From Arenibacterium halophilum (GTDB lineage Bacteria > Pseudomonadota > Alphaproteobacteria > Rhodobacterales > Rhodobacteraceae): a stretch of 64,000 bases of DNA. The DNA lies in assembly GCF_005938225.1 (NCBI RefSeq), contig NZ_VCPC01000004.1, positions 1 to 64,000 of the forward strand, read 5' to 3'. Shown in pieces: positions 26,037-35,006 of this stretch; position 1 is the first letter of the stretch, and every line of letters starts with the position of its first letter. The position numbers and the translations under genes are program-made. The notes under the pieces were generated by a model. It was not told the DNA's origin. It made no database searches and worked only from the letters and a program-made list of their open reading frames with translations.

Positions 26037-28655
26037 ATGGACTTGAACAAGTTCACCGAGCGGGCACGGGGTTTTGTGCAGGCCGCTCAGACGATCGCCA
26101 TGCGCGATGGACACCAGCGTCTGGTGCCCGAACACCTGCTGAAAGCATTGATGGACGACGATCAGGGGCTGGCAAGCAACCTGATTTCGCGCGCCGGGGG
26201 CCAACCCGCCCGCGTGGTCGAGGTGCTGACCCTGAACCTTGGCAAGCAGCCAAAGGTCGGCGGCGATGCCGGGCAGGTCTACCTGGATTCCGCCACCGGC
26301 AAGGTGCTGGCCGAAGCCGAGAAACTGGCCTCGAAAGCTGGTGACAGTTTCGTGCCCGTCGAACGTGTGCTGATGGCGCTGTGCATGGTGAAATCCGGTG
26401 CCAAGGATGCGCTGGACGCAGGCAATGTCTCGGCCCAGAAGCTGAACGAGGCGATCAACGACATCCGCAAGGGCCGCACCGCCGACAGCGCCACCGCCGA
26501 AGATGGCTATGACGCGCTGAAGAAATACGCGCGCGACCTGACCGAGGCCGCCGAGCAGGGCAAGATCGACCCGATCATCGGCCGCGACGAGGAAATCCGC
26601 CGCGCGATGCAGGTGCTGAGCCGCCGGACCAAGAACAACCCGGTCCTGATCGGGGAACCCGGCGTGGGGAAAACCGCGATTGCCGAGGGGCTTGCCCTGC
26701 GAATCGTCAATGGCGACGTGCCGGAATCGCTGCGCAACAAGCGGCTGATGGCGCTTGATATGGGCGCGCTGATCGCCGGTGCGAAGTATCGCGGCGAATT
26801 CGAGGAACGGCTGAAATCCATCCTGACCGAGGTCACCGAGGCCGCGGGCGAGATCATCCTGTTCATCGACGAAATGCACACGCTTGTCGGCGCCGGCAAA
26901 TCCGATGGCGCGATGGATGCGGCGAACCTGATCAAACCGGCCCTGGCCCGCGGAGAGCTGCACTGCATCGGCGCGACCACGCTGGATGAATACCGCAAAT
27001 ACGTCGAAAAGGACGCGGCCCTCGCCCGCCGGTTCCAGCCGGTGACGGTCAGCGAACCCACGGTCGAAGACACGATCTCGATCCTGCGCGGCATCAAGGA
27101 GAAATACGAGCTGCACCACGGGGTGCGGATTTCCGACAGCGCGCTTGTCTCGGCGGCGACGCTCTCGCATCGCTACATCACCGATCGCTTCCTGCCCGAC
27201 AAGGCCATCGACCTTGTGGACGAAGCCGCCAGCCGCCTGCGGATGGAGGTGGATTCCAAGCCCGAAGAGCTGGACCAGCTGGATCGCCAGATTCTTCAGA
27301 TGCAGATCGAGGTCGAGGCGCTGAAGCTGGAAGACGACACCGCGTCGAAGGACCGTCTGGAAAAGCTCGAACACGAACTGGCCGAACTGCAAGAGAAAAG
27401 CGCCGAGATGACCGCGCGCTGGCAGGCCGAGCGTGACAAGCTGGCCGGGGCCCGCGACCTGAAGGAACAGCTGGACCGCGCCCGCGCGGATCTGGAAATC
27501 GCCAAGCGCGAGGGCAACCTCGCCAAGGCGGGCGAGCTGTCGTACGGCGTGATCCCGCAGCTGGAAAAACAGCTGGCCGAGGCGGAAAACCGCGAGGAAA
27601 ACGGCATGATGGTCGAAGAAGCCGTCCGCCCCGAGCAGATCGCCGCCGTGGTCGAACGCTGGACGGGTATCCCGACCAGCAAGATGCTGGAAGGCGAGCG
27701 CGAAAAGCTGCTGCGGATGGAGGATGACCTGCACCGCCGCGTGATCGGCCAGAACCTTGCGGTGACGGCCGTGGCCAATGCCGTGCGCCGCGCGCGGGCC
27801 GGGCTGAACGACGAAAACCGCCCGCTGGGCAGTTTCCTGTTCCTCGGGCCGACCGGCGTGGGCAAGACCGAGCTGACCAAGGCCGTTGCCGAATTCCTGT
27901 TCGACGACGATCAGGCCATGGTGCGCATCGACATGAGCGAATTCATGGAGAAGCACTCGGTCGCGCGGCTGATCGGCGCGCCTCCGGGCTATGTCGGCTA
28001 TGACGAAGGCGGGGTGCTGACCGAAGCCGTGCGGCGGCGGCCCTATCAGGTCGTGCTGTTCGACGAGGTCGAAAAGGCGCACCCGGATGTGTTCAACGTG
28101 CTGTTGCAGGTGCTGGACGACGGCGTGCTGACCGATGGTCAGGGCCGCACCGTCGATTTCAAGCAGACGCTGATCATCCTGACGTCGAACCTTGGGGCGC
28201 AGGCCCTTAGCCAGTTGCCCGACGGCGCCGATGCGGCGCAGGCCAAGCGTGACGTGATGGATGCGGTGCGGGCCCACTTCCGCCCCGAGTTCCTGAACCG
28301 TCTGGACGAAACGATCATCTTCGACCGGCTGGGCCGGCAGGACATGGATGCCATCGTCGATATCCAGCTGCGCCGCCTGACGCGTCGTCTGGCCTCGCGC
28401 AAGATTACGCTGGACCTCGACCAGTCCGCCAAGACCTGGCTGGCCGACGAAGGGTACGACCCGGTGTTCGGGGCACGCCCGCTGAAGCGCGTGATCCAGA
28501 GCGCGTTGCAGAACCCGCTGGCCGAACAGCTGCTGGCCGGTGACATCCTTGACGGCACCACCGTCCCGGTCACCGCAGGCGCCGAAGGCCTGATCATCGG
28601 CGACCGCGTCGCGGCCACCAACCGCCCCCGCCCGGACGACGCCGTCGTTCACTGA
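26037..28655 (+). CDS. clpB: ATP-dependent disaggregase ClpB
   Basis: 872 aa, full length. Hexameric AAA+ chaperone that extracts polypeptides from aggregates with DnaK. Domains in order: ClpN repeat domain (1-150), AAA-1 with Walker A GEPGVGKT near residue 206, the coiled-coil M domain (about 400-530, the mark of ClpB rather than ClpA/C), and AAA-2 with GPTGVGKT near 604. AAGGAGAGCAAG precedes the ATG. An RpoH-type promoter lies upstream and a strong terminator downstream. Confidence 0.98.
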   Translation: MDLNKFTERARGFVQAAQTIAMRDGHQRLVPEHLLKALMDDDQGLASNLISRAGGQPARVVEVLTLNLGKQPKVGGDAGQVYLDSATGKVLAEAEKLASKAGDSFVPVERVLMALCMVKSGAKDALDAGNVSAQKLNEAINDIRKGRTADSATAEDGYDALKKYARDLTEAAEQGKIDPIIGRDEEIRRAMQVLSRRTKNNPVLIGEPGVGKTAIAEGLALRIVNGDVPESLRNKRLMALDMGALIAGAKYRGEFEERLKSILTEVTEAAGEIILFIDEMHTLVGAGKSDGAMDAANLIKPALARGELHCIGATTLDEYRKYVEKDAALARRFQPVTVSEPTVEDTISILRGIKEKYELHHGVRISDSALVSAATLSHRYITDRFLPDKAIDLVDEAASRLRMEVDSKPEELDQLDRQILQMQIEVEALKLEDDTASKDRLEKLEHELAELQEKSAEMTARWQAERDKLAGARDLKEQLDRARADLEIAKREGNLAKAGELSYGVIPQLEKQLAEAENREENGMMVEEAVRPEQIAAVVERWTGIPTSKMLEGEREKLLRMEDDLHRRVIGQNLAVTAVANAVRRARAGLNDENRPLGSFLFLGPTGVGKTELTKAVAEFLFDDDQAMVRIDMSEFMEKHSVARLIGAPPGYVGYDEGGVLTEAVRRRPYQVVLFDEVEKAHPDVFNVLLQVLDDGVLTDGQGRTVDFKQTLIILTSNLGAQALSQLPDGADAAQAKRDVMDAVRAHFRPEFLNRLDETIIFDRLGRQDMDAIVDIQLRRLTRRLASRKITLDLDQSAKTWLADEGYDPVFGARPLKRVIQSALQNPLAEQLLAGDILDGTTVPVTAGAEGLIIGDRVAATNRPRPDDAVVH

Positions 28656-28674
28656 GGGGTGCGAGAGAAACGAG

Positions 28675-28705
28675 AAAGCCCGCCGGTTTGGCGGGCTTTT
28701 TTCGT
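28675..28705 (+). terminator. Intrinsic terminator of clpB
   Basis: Perfect arms AAAGCCCGCC (28675-28684) and GGCGGGCTTT (28690-28699) with loop GGTTT, followed by TTTTTCG. It marks the left boundary of the A+T-rich islet. Confidence 0.9.
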
Positions 28706-28810
28706 TGCAATCACCGGAATACGAAACCCAACTCACCTGCAAACATTTTTATTACTTACAATCAATGCCTTAAATATGACTCCTGACGCCCAATCGTCCC
28801 TACGGATGAA

Positions 28811-28872
28811 ATATGTTACATATTACCTTGCGAATCAGACCCGTCCCACCTAAAAGGATATATGTTACATAT
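28811..28872 (+). promoter_or_regulatory. Two identical near-palindromes upstream of the islet ORF
   Basis: ATATGTTACATAT occurs at 28811-28823 and again at 28860-28872. Each copy is its own reverse complement except at the central base. The copies start 49 bp apart, and the second ends 15 bp before the start codon. This is the layout of a repressor operator pair covering a promoter. The likely binder is the ribbon-helix-helix-like N-terminus of the downstream protein (inference). Confidence 0.6.
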
Positions 28873-28887
28873 TCCTGGAGGCCATCG

Positions 28888-29448
28888 ATGATGCCGGTAG
28901 TTAGATTGAACGACGCAACTTTCGCCGACCTGAGTACTTTACGAACATGGCTAGGCACCAAAACCCCAAGCGAAACCATCGACATTATCGTAAGAGAAGC
29001 GCTGAGCAACCTTGATATAGAGGGTGAAGGTTTTGATTACGATACCGCATCAGAACAAGATGAGGACGTAATGCGGTTTGAATCTTCGCCCGGTTTAACT
29101 TTCACGAAGCCATTAGTTGCCAACGTCAGAGGAACAAGCATCCACAACCCCAAGTGGTCCTCAATACTGATTGCGCTAGTTACAGAACTGCATTCGGATG
29201 GACTAAGGGGGGATAAACTCGTTGAAGAACTAAATGTACCTTCCAAGTCACACAAATACGAGTCAGAAGGCTTCAAATTCTACTCAAAGTTGGGCATCTC
29301 TATTCAGGGGCAATCTTCTGAGGATGCATGGAAAGAAATAGAAAGACTGTCTAAAAAATGGCAAGTGCCGGTTAGCGTGGAATTTATGTGGAGATACAAC
29401 CCAAAAGCCAGGTACCCTGGCAAGCGCGGAATTATTCAGGCTTCTTGA
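28888..29448 (+). CDS. Unknown islet protein with ribbon-helix-helix-like N-terminus
   Basis: 186 aa, not recognised. The first ~40 residues read as strand-helix-helix: VVRLND, then ATFADLSTLRTWLG, then PSETIDIIVREAL. That pattern fits a ribbon-helix-helix DNA-binding fold. An acidic linker (YDTASEQDEDV) leads to a C-terminal domain with no family I know, ending in basic residues. TGGAGG six bases before ATG 28888 supports this start, with ATG 28891 equally possible. G+C by hand count over several lines is about 45-52%, well below clpB and rluA, which suggests lateral acquisition. No integrase or toxin partner is adjacent. Confidence 0.7.
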   Translation: MMPVVRLNDATFADLSTLRTWLGTKTPSETIDIIVREALSNLDIEGEGFDYDTASEQDEDVMRFESSPGLTFTKPLVANVRGTSIHNPKWSSILIALVTELHSDGLRGDKLVEELNVPSKSHKYESEGFKFYSKLGISIQGQSSEDAWKEIERLSKKWQVPVSVEFMWRYNPKARYPGKRGIIQAS

Positions 29449-29595
29449 GTAATCTGATGGCGTGTCTGGGACTGCACGCAAATTTCTGCAATCCTAGACA
29501 CGACAGACAACCATATCACTTCTATGCAATGAAACGAATGACTTTTGACCGCGCATTGAATGCAGGTTAAAAGTCCAAGAAAGCTCAGATTACTC
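29447..29595 (+). repeat. 149-bp element bounded by an 11-bp perfect inverted repeat
   Basis: GAGTAATCTGA (29447-29457) and TCAGATTACTC (29585-29595) are exact reverse complements. Inside lies a second, imperfect inverted repeat: CGTGTCTGGGA (29461-29471) with TCCTAGACACG (29492-29502). The left arm begins inside the TGA stop of the islet ORF. It may be a MITE-like element or a structured RNA closed by a long-range stem. No target-site duplication is visible. Confidence 0.55.
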
Positions 29596-29603
29596 CGACG
29601 CCC

Positions 29604-30257
29604 CTAAAACGGCGCCTTCACCCGGAACGACAGCGACCGGCCTCCATCCGGGTGTTTCAGGCGCAACTCTTCCGCGTGGAGCATCATGCGGTCGTGGTTC
29701 AGGGCCTCTCCGCTGGCATAGAGCGGGTCGCCTAAGATCGGGTGGCCGAGCGAGAGCATGTGGACGCGCAGCTGGTGGCTGCGGCCGGTTTTCGGGAACA
29801 GGCGGATGCGGGTGCTGTCGCCTTCGTGGCGCACCACGCGCCAGTCGGTCAGGGCGGCGCGGCCCTGTTCGTGATCAACCTTCTGGCGCGGGCGGTTTTC
29901 CCAATCCACGCAGAGCGGCAGATCGACGGTACCGCTGCGCGGTTCGACCCGCCCGGCGACGCGGGCGTGATAGGTTTTCCGCGTCATCCGCTTTTCGAAT
30001 TGCAGCCCAAGGTGGCGCTGGGCGTGGGCCGTCAGCGCAAAGACCATCACGCCCGAGGTATCGCGATCCAGCCGATGCACCAGCAGCACCTGAGGAAACG
30101 CCCCCGCAAGGCGTGAGATCAGGCAATCGGCCAGATGCTCGCCTTTGCCCGGCACCGACAAGAGCCCGGCGGGTTTGTTCACCACCAACAGGTCGGCATC
30201 TTCGTGCAGGATGTCCAGCGGCGTGTCGGGCGGGGTATATTCCGAGGAAACGGGCAT
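29604..30257 (-). CDS. rluA: Dual-specificity pseudouridine synthase RluA
   Basis: 217 aa without an S4 domain, the size of RluA. Catalytic Asp64 is in HRLDRDTSG. Other RluA-specific stretches are NKPAGLLSVPGK, LPLCVDWENRPRQKV and GRSHQLRVHMLSLGHPILGDPLYAS. RluA modifies U746 of 23S rRNA and U32 of some tRNAs. ATG 30257 is preferred over 30293, which adds a tail with no family match. It forms the right boundary of the A+T-rich islet. Confidence 0.92.
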   Translation of the reverse strand: MPVSSEYTPPDTPLDILHEDADLLVVNKPAGLLSVPGKGEHLADCLISRLAGAFPQVLLVHRLDRDTSGVMVFALTAHAQRHLGLQFEKRMTRKTYHARVAGRVEPRSGTVDLPLCVDWENRPRQKVDHEQGRAALTDWRVVRHEGDSTRIRLFPKTGRSHQLRVHMLSLGHPILGDPLYASGEALNHDRMMLHAEELRLKHPDGGRSLSFRVKAPF

Positions 30258-30366
30258 GGGCGACGGGTTAGCCCGGCCCGGTACAAACGGCAAGCCTGCC
30301 CCGCCGCCACGTCAGCCTTGCGCGAACGGGGTGCACGCGGTCAGGCTGCTGTCAGGAGGACCAAAG

Positions 30367-30777
30367 ATGCACCCCACGATCACCCTGATGCAAGAGGTCG
30401 TCGCCAGCGGCGATGACAGCCGGATCGCCGACCTTCTGGCCGAAAACGTCAAATTCATGCCACCAACCTATTACGCCACATGGACGGGCCGCGCCCCGGT
30501 GGCCGCCGTGCTGGGCCATGTCGGGCAGGTGTTCAGCGATTTCAGCTATCGCCGCGTGATGGGCGAAGGCAAGGACTGGGCCTTGGAGTTCCAGTGCAAG
30601 ATCGGCGATCTGGATGCCGTCGGCGTCGACCTGATCACGCTGGACGACGACGGGCTGATCGAAACCTTCGAGGTCGCCATGCGCCCGCTGAAATCCGTCG
30701 CCGCCCTGCGCGAGGCGATGAACGCCCGCGTCCAGACCGATGCCCGGTTTCTTGAGTTCCGCAAGGCGCTGACCTAA
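30367..30777 (+). CDS. NTF2-like / SnoaL-like domain protein
   Basis: 136 aa. Pattern of a small alpha+beta cone: an N-terminal helix pair (ITLMQEVVASGDDSRIADLLAENVKFMPP), then strands, ending LITLDDDGLIETFEVAMRP, which is typical of NTF2-like folds. No catalytic residues can be assigned. GTCAGGAGGACC precedes the ATG at 30367, a strong ribosome site. The gene is divergent from rluA. Confidence 0.8.
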   Translation: MHPTITLMQEVVASGDDSRIADLLAENVKFMPPTYYATWTGRAPVAAVLGHVGQVFSDFSYRRVMGEGKDWALEFQCKIGDLDAVGVDLITLDDDGLIETFEVAMRPLKSVAALREAMNARVQTDARFLEFRKALT

Positions 30778-30832
30778 CCCATGGGTAAGATTCGGCATGG
30801 TTTGGCCGCCCAAACTTTCGTTTTGGGTAAGG

Positions 30833-30855
30833 TTATGTCAGCACCATTGACATAA
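30833..30855. promoter_or_regulatory. Candidate operator upstream of the PLP aminotransferase
   Basis: Perfect inverted repeat TTATGTCA (30833-30840) and TGACATAA (30848-30855) with a 7-bp spacer, 56 bp before the aminotransferase start. Symmetry and size fit a dimeric regulator site. No regulator gene is adjacent. Confidence 0.5.
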
Positions 30856-30910
30856 TCGTTCAAACCGCCAATCTGGCCCGACTGGGGAGCGGGATTCGCG
30901 GAGGACAGCC

Positions 30911-32119
30911 ATGCAGTGGGACCAGATATTCGCAAAACGGGCCAGCCGGATGAAGGCATCCGAGATTCGCGAGCTGCTGAAGCTGCTGGATCAGCCCGAT
31001 ATCATCTCTTTCGCCGGGGGCATCCCCGACCCGGCGCTGTTTCCCGCACAGGCCGTGGCCGAGGCGACCGCGACGGCCTTTGCCGAACGCGGCACCACCG
31101 CGCTGCAATATTCGGTCAGCGAAGGCGACGCGCGCCTGCGCGCGTGGATCGCCGGGCAGATGGCGGAACTGGGCGTGCCCTGCGGGATCGAGAATATCAT
31201 CATCACCTCGGGGTCGCAGCAGGCGCTGGATTACCTGGGCAAGTTGCTGTTGTCGCCGGGTGATACGGCGCTGGTGGGCTGGCCCACCTACCTGGGCGCG
31301 CTGGGGGCGTTTAACGCCTATGAACCGCGCTATGACAAGCTGGACCCGGACACCAACCGCGATTTCAACGACTATGCCACGGCCGCGCAAGAGGCCGGCG
31401 GGCGGGTAAAATTTGCCTATATGTCGGTGGATTTCGCCAACCCCACGGGCCGCACGATGGATCGCGCCGCGCGCGAGCGGATGATCGACATGGCGGACGA
31501 GTTGGACATGGCGCTGATCGAGGATGCCGCCTATCAGTCGCTGCGCTATGACGGCGAGCCGATCCCGCCGATCCTTGCGCTGGAGATCGCGCGCAAGGGC
31601 AGCATCGACGCAGCGCGCACCATCTATTGCGGGTCGTTTTCCAAGACGCTGGCGCCGGGGCTGCGCGTCGGCTGGGTCTGTGCGGCCAAGCCGGTGATTT
31701 CCCAGCTGGTGCTGATGAAACAGGCCGCCGATCTGCATTCCTCGACCCTGAACCAGATCGTGATCGACCGCGTGGCGCGCGACATCTTCGATGACCATGT
31801 CGCCAAGCTGCGCGCCACCTACTCCGCCCGGCGTGACCGGATGCTGGCCGCGCTGGAGCATCACATGCCCGAAGGCGTCAGCTGGACCCGGCCTGATGGC
31901 GGCATGTTCATCTGGTTGACCCTGCCCGAGCATATGGACGGGGCCGATTTGCTGGCGCGCGCGGTGCGTGATTATCGCGTGGCCTTTGTGCCCGGCGGGG
32001 CCTTCTATGCCGATGGCAGCGGGCGCAATCATCTGAGGCTGAGTTTCTCGCTGGCCGATGATGCCACAATAGATACAGGCATCGCGCGGCTGGGCGAATT
32101 GCTGCGCGGCGCGGGGTAG
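30911..32119 (+). CDS. PLP-dependent aminotransferase, 2-aminoadipate/MocR-catalytic type
   Basis: 402 aa, fold type I. The PLP lysine is in GSFSKTLAPGLRVGWV near residue 245. Other marks are SFAGGIPDPALFP at the N-terminus, LQYSVSEGDARLR, SGSQQALDYLGKLL and the C-terminal arginine region NHLRLSFSL. The opening resembles LysN/2-aminoadipate transaminases and the catalytic half of MocR regulators, but no HTH domain is present. Substrate unknown. CGGAGGACAGCC precedes the ATG; a perfect operator-like repeat lies upstream. Confidence 0.9.
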   Translation: MQWDQIFAKRASRMKASEIRELLKLLDQPDIISFAGGIPDPALFPAQAVAEATATAFAERGTTALQYSVSEGDARLRAWIAGQMAELGVPCGIENIIITSGSQQALDYLGKLLLSPGDTALVGWPTYLGALGAFNAYEPRYDKLDPDTNRDFNDYATAAQEAGGRVKFAYMSVDFANPTGRTMDRAARERMIDMADELDMALIEDAAYQSLRYDGEPIPPILALEIARKGSIDAARTIYCGSFSKTLAPGLRVGWVCAAKPVISQLVLMKQAADLHSSTLNQIVIDRVARDIFDDHVAKLRATYSARRDRMLAALEHHMPEGVSWTRPDGGMFIWLTLPEHMDGADLLARAVRDYRVAFVPGGAFYADGSGRNHLRLSFSLADDATIDTGIARLGELLRGAG

Positions 32120-32195
32120 AACCCCTCGAATTCGTCATAAATGCACCATATTATCGGGTATGACGACACTGTACCCAACCAGAAGGTTTGCCTTT

Positions 32196-33734
32196 ATGCG
32201 CGTTTCAACCCGATATTTCAGCTCGACCGCCCTGGTGCTGGCGCTGGCATCGCCCGCCTATGCCGATATCACCGCCGATGACGCCTGGATGGCGCTGCGC
32301 GCCAATATGGATGCGATCGGCGGCGAGCTGAACGTGACAAAGGCGCAGAACGGCGACTCGCTGACGATCACCGATACCACCTGGGCTTTTGATCTGCCGT
32401 TTGACGGCGGCCGGATCGAGATCGACATGGCCGACACCACCTTCACCGAAAATGGCGATGGGACGGTGACGCTGAGCTATCCAAACCCTGCGACCTATGC
32501 GGTTCGCGTGAGCCCCACGGACGAGGAACCCTTTTCCGCAACCATGGACATCGCTTTTGAAAACAGTGCCATGTCAGCAAGCGGCACGCCGCAGGACGTG
32601 ACCTTCGATTTCGCCATGGACCGCATGACCATGGCGTTGACGCAGATCGATTTCGAAGACAAGGAAGATGCCGAAATCGACATGACCGGCACGCTCGATG
32701 CCTACAAGGGCCAGATGCGCGTTGAAATCGGCAGCCAGGTGCACACCTCGGTTTGGGGCGAAACCGGGCCGCAGGACGTGAAATTCACCATGAACAATAC
32801 GGGTGGAGAGACTCCCGGCAGCATGGAGCAGAGCTCGGGCCACGAAAGCTCGCGCACGGAAATGACGATGGTTCTGCCCAAGGGCGGCATGGCGTTCACC
32901 AATCTGGCCGCTTCGCTGGAACAGGGCATGACGCTGGATATCAAGGCCACCCTGACGGGCTATTTCAACAACCAGACGATGCAGGCCAATGGGCAGGTCG
33001 TGTCGCAGCAGGATCAGAGAAGCGACACCTACGATATTCAGGTCGGTCTGGGTCGCGACGGGATCAAGATGGTGGGCGACGCAACGGGCATCGACGGCAC
33101 CGTGACGATCCCGCAGGTCTTCCCGCTGCCGATCACCTACGCCGCGGAATCGGCGGGCGGCGAATTGTCCGCTCCGGTCAGCGCGGGCGAGGCGATTCAG
33201 GATGCTTCGGTCGTGATGAACCTGACTGGCGTGACGCTGGCGGAAACCCTTTGGTCGATGGTGGATCCGAACCAGGCACTGCCGCGCGATCCGATGACTA
33301 TCTCGCTGGATTTGGATGCCAAGGTGCGCAACCTGATCGACTGGTTCAACTTCACCGAAGTGGCCAAGCTGGACGAGGCTGATACCCCGCCGGCCGAGTT
33401 GCACGGGCTGACACTGAACGGGCTGAAGATTGATATGGTTGGCGCGACGCTGACGGGGGAAGGCCAGATGGCGTTCGATAACTCCGATATGGAAACCTTT
33501 GGCGGCTTCCCTGCTCCCTCTGGCACCGTCGATCTGGCTTTGCAGGGCGGCAACGCGCTGATGGACAAGCTGGTCGAGATGGGACTGCTGCCCGAGCAGC
33601 AGGCGATGAGCGCGCGCATGATGATCGGCATGTTCGCCAAGCCCGACCCCGAAGCGGGCGACGATGCGCTGCAATCCACGCTGGAAATCACGCCGAACGG
33701 CGAAGTTCTGGCCAACGGTATGCGCATCCGCTGA
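32196..33734 (+). CDS. DUF2125 domain-containing secreted protein
   Basis: 512 aa. A Sec signal peptide (residues 1-24, ending SPAYA) precedes a long beta-rich, acidic body typical of DUF2125. Repeated strand patterns such as DSLTITDTTWAFDLPFDGGRI and TVTLSYPNPATYAVRV are visible. The role is unknown; extracytoplasmic location is inferred. I chose ATG 32196 (AAGG upstream, signal peptide at the very start) over 32160. A truncated paralogue with the same VSYPNP block lies at the right edge of the window. Confidence 0.85.
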   Translation: MRVSTRYFSSTALVLALASPAYADITADDAWMALRANMDAIGGELNVTKAQNGDSLTITDTTWAFDLPFDGGRIEIDMADTTFTENGDGTVTLSYPNPATYAVRVSPTDEEPFSATMDIAFENSAMSASGTPQDVTFDFAMDRMTMALTQIDFEDKEDAEIDMTGTLDAYKGQMRVEIGSQVHTSVWGETGPQDVKFTMNNTGGETPGSMEQSSGHESSRTEMTMVLPKGGMAFTNLAASLEQGMTLDIKATLTGYFNNQTMQANGQVVSQQDQRSDTYDIQVGLGRDGIKMVGDATGIDGTVTIPQVFPLPITYAAESAGGELSAPVSAGEAIQDASVVMNLTGVTLAETLWSMVDPNQALPRDPMTISLDLDAKVRNLIDWFNFTEVAKLDEADTPPAELHGLTLNGLKIDMVGATLTGEGQMAFDNSDMETFGGFPAPSGTVDLALQGGNALMDKLVEMGLLPEQQAMSARMMIGMFAKPDPEAGDDALQSTLEITPNGEVLANGMRIR

Positions 33735-33765
33735 TGCGCCCGTGGGGGCTGCCCAGCGCGGCCCC

Positions 33766-34146
33766 CTACTGCGCGCGTTGCGGCAGATCGTCGGCGATGT
33801 CGTAATAGTCGCCCTTGTCCGCAACAAAAATATGCCGCCCCAGCTGCGTTCCCGTGGGAGCCTCCAGCGCGCCCATGGCGACCGAAATCTGCGCCTCGTC
33901 CCGGTGTTTCCAGAATAGGAACGCGCCACATCGGTTGCAGAACCCGCGTTTCGCAATGTCTGAACTGTCGTACCAGGTCAGCGTCGCATCCTTGGTGAAG
34001 GCAAGCGCAGTTTCGGCCACAGGCGCCGACGCCCAGACATGGCCAGATTGCTTGCGGCACTGTCCGCAGTGGCAGGCCGAGGCCGGCGGCAGCGGGCCTT
34101 CGACGGTGAAGGCTACGCCGCCGCAATTGCAGGTTCCCGAAATCAT
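33766..34146 (-). CDS. GFA family (glutathione-dependent formaldehyde-activating-like) protein
   Basis: 126 aa. Zinc-binding cysteines of the GFA fold are complete: SGTCNCGGV near the start, SACHCGQCRKQSG in the middle and GFCNRCGAFLFW later. Named after glutathione-dependent formaldehyde activation, but most members have no proven role. ATG 34146 starts four bases after the LysE-family stop codon, so it is the second gene of a two-gene operon. Confidence 0.88.
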   Translation of the reverse strand: MISGTCNCGGVAFTVEGPLPPASACHCGQCRKQSGHVWASAPVAETALAFTKDATLTWYDSSDIAKRGFCNRCGAFLFWKHRDEAQISVAMGALEAPTGTQLGRHIFVADKGDYYDIADDLPQRAQ

Positions 34147-34150
34147 ACGC

Positions 34151-34774
34151 TCAACTCCCTTGTGACGGTGCGGTACTGACGCCCAGCAGCACGCCGTAGA
34201 TGACGAAACAGATACCAAGGCAGCGCCGGAACCACGTGTTGAACACGGCGCCCAGCGCAGCCCGGCCCAACCCGGCGCCAAGCGCCGTGAATGTGGTGTA
34301 AGACAGCGCCGTCAGCGTCAGGGCAGTCGGCACGATTACCAGCATCTGATCAGCGATCGGAACGTCGGGCTGCACGAATTGTGAAAAGGCGGCCAGATAG
34401 CCCGCCACGCTTTTGGGGTTGATCGTCGCCACAGCCAGAGCGTGCAGATACACGTGGCGCGCTGGACGGTCTGACGTCTTTGGAGGCCGGGTTGCATTGA
34501 TCCAGGTGCGCACGCCCATCCACACAAGAAACGCCGCGCCAACCAGTTGCGCGATTCGGAAAGCGGTCGGCGAATGGGCGATCAGTGCAGTGACCCCCAA
34601 AGCCGAAAAGATCAGGAATGCCGTTGCCTGGGTCAGAATGGCAAGCACCCCGATCATGGCGCGTCGCATACCAAGGGTCATGCCGTTGGTGATGCAATTC
34701 ACCGCGTTCGGCCCCGGAGTTGTAACGAAAACCACCCAAAACAGTGTGAAGACGGTCCATGCCTGAAAACTCAC
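34151..34774 (-). CDS. LysE family amino-acid exporter
   Basis: 207 aa with about six hydrophobic segments, the LysE/RhtB size and topology. The N-terminal FVTTPGPNAVNCITNGMTLG is the signature motif of the family, which exports amino acids or related metabolites. The start is a GTG at 34774 with AAAAGGGGATTGCGG upstream; the longer frame to 34867 has no membrane features before this point. Three perfect palindromes lie 100-160 bp upstream of the start. Confidence 0.88.
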   Translation of the reverse strand: MSFQAWTVFTLFWVVFVTTPGPNAVNCITNGMTLGMRRAMIGVLAILTQATAFLIFSALGVTALIAHSPTAFRIAQLVGAAFLVWMGVRTWINATRPPKTSDRPARHVYLHALAVATINPKSVAGYLAAFSQFVQPDVPIADQMLVIVPTALTLTALSYTTFTALGAGLGRAALGAVFNTWFRRCLGICFVIYGVLLGVSTAPSQGS

Positions 34775-34875
34775 CCGCAATCCCCTTTTGCACTCCGACC
34801 CTGTTTTCACCGATCCAGACCCAGGCAGCAAGGGCGCGCCACCACTTGGGTCACGGGACAGAGGCAAGGGGGCAA

Positions 34876-34935
34876 GAAATTATTTCAAATAATTTCCCGG
34901 TTCTCCGAACCGACAAAATTTTTATCAAAAATTTT
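34876..34935. promoter_or_regulatory. Three adjacent perfect palindromes upstream of the LysE gene
   Basis: In 60 bp: GAAATTATTT-C-AAATAATTTC (34876-34896), CGGTTC-TCC-GAACCG (34898-34912) and AAAATTTTT-ATC-AAAAATTTT (34915-34935). All arms match exactly. The outer two are A+T-only stems, the middle one is GC-rich. They may be operators or form tandem hairpins in a leader transcript for the LysE-GFA operon. No known riboswitch class is recognised. Confidence 0.65.
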
Positions 34936-35006
34936 ACCATCGCCCGGGGCTGGGGCTGAACCATCAAGGCTGGCGGGGTAGTATACGCGCAGGCGAGACA
35001 ATACGG

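Noticed and set aside
26019-28742. 907-codon minus-strand frame over clpB
   Set aside because: Antisense to a complete clpB; its product shows no recognisable domain.
28800-29009. Minus-strand 69-aa frame in the A+T-rich islet
   Set aside because: It overlaps the operator-like repeats and the supported plus-strand ORF and has no ribosome site.
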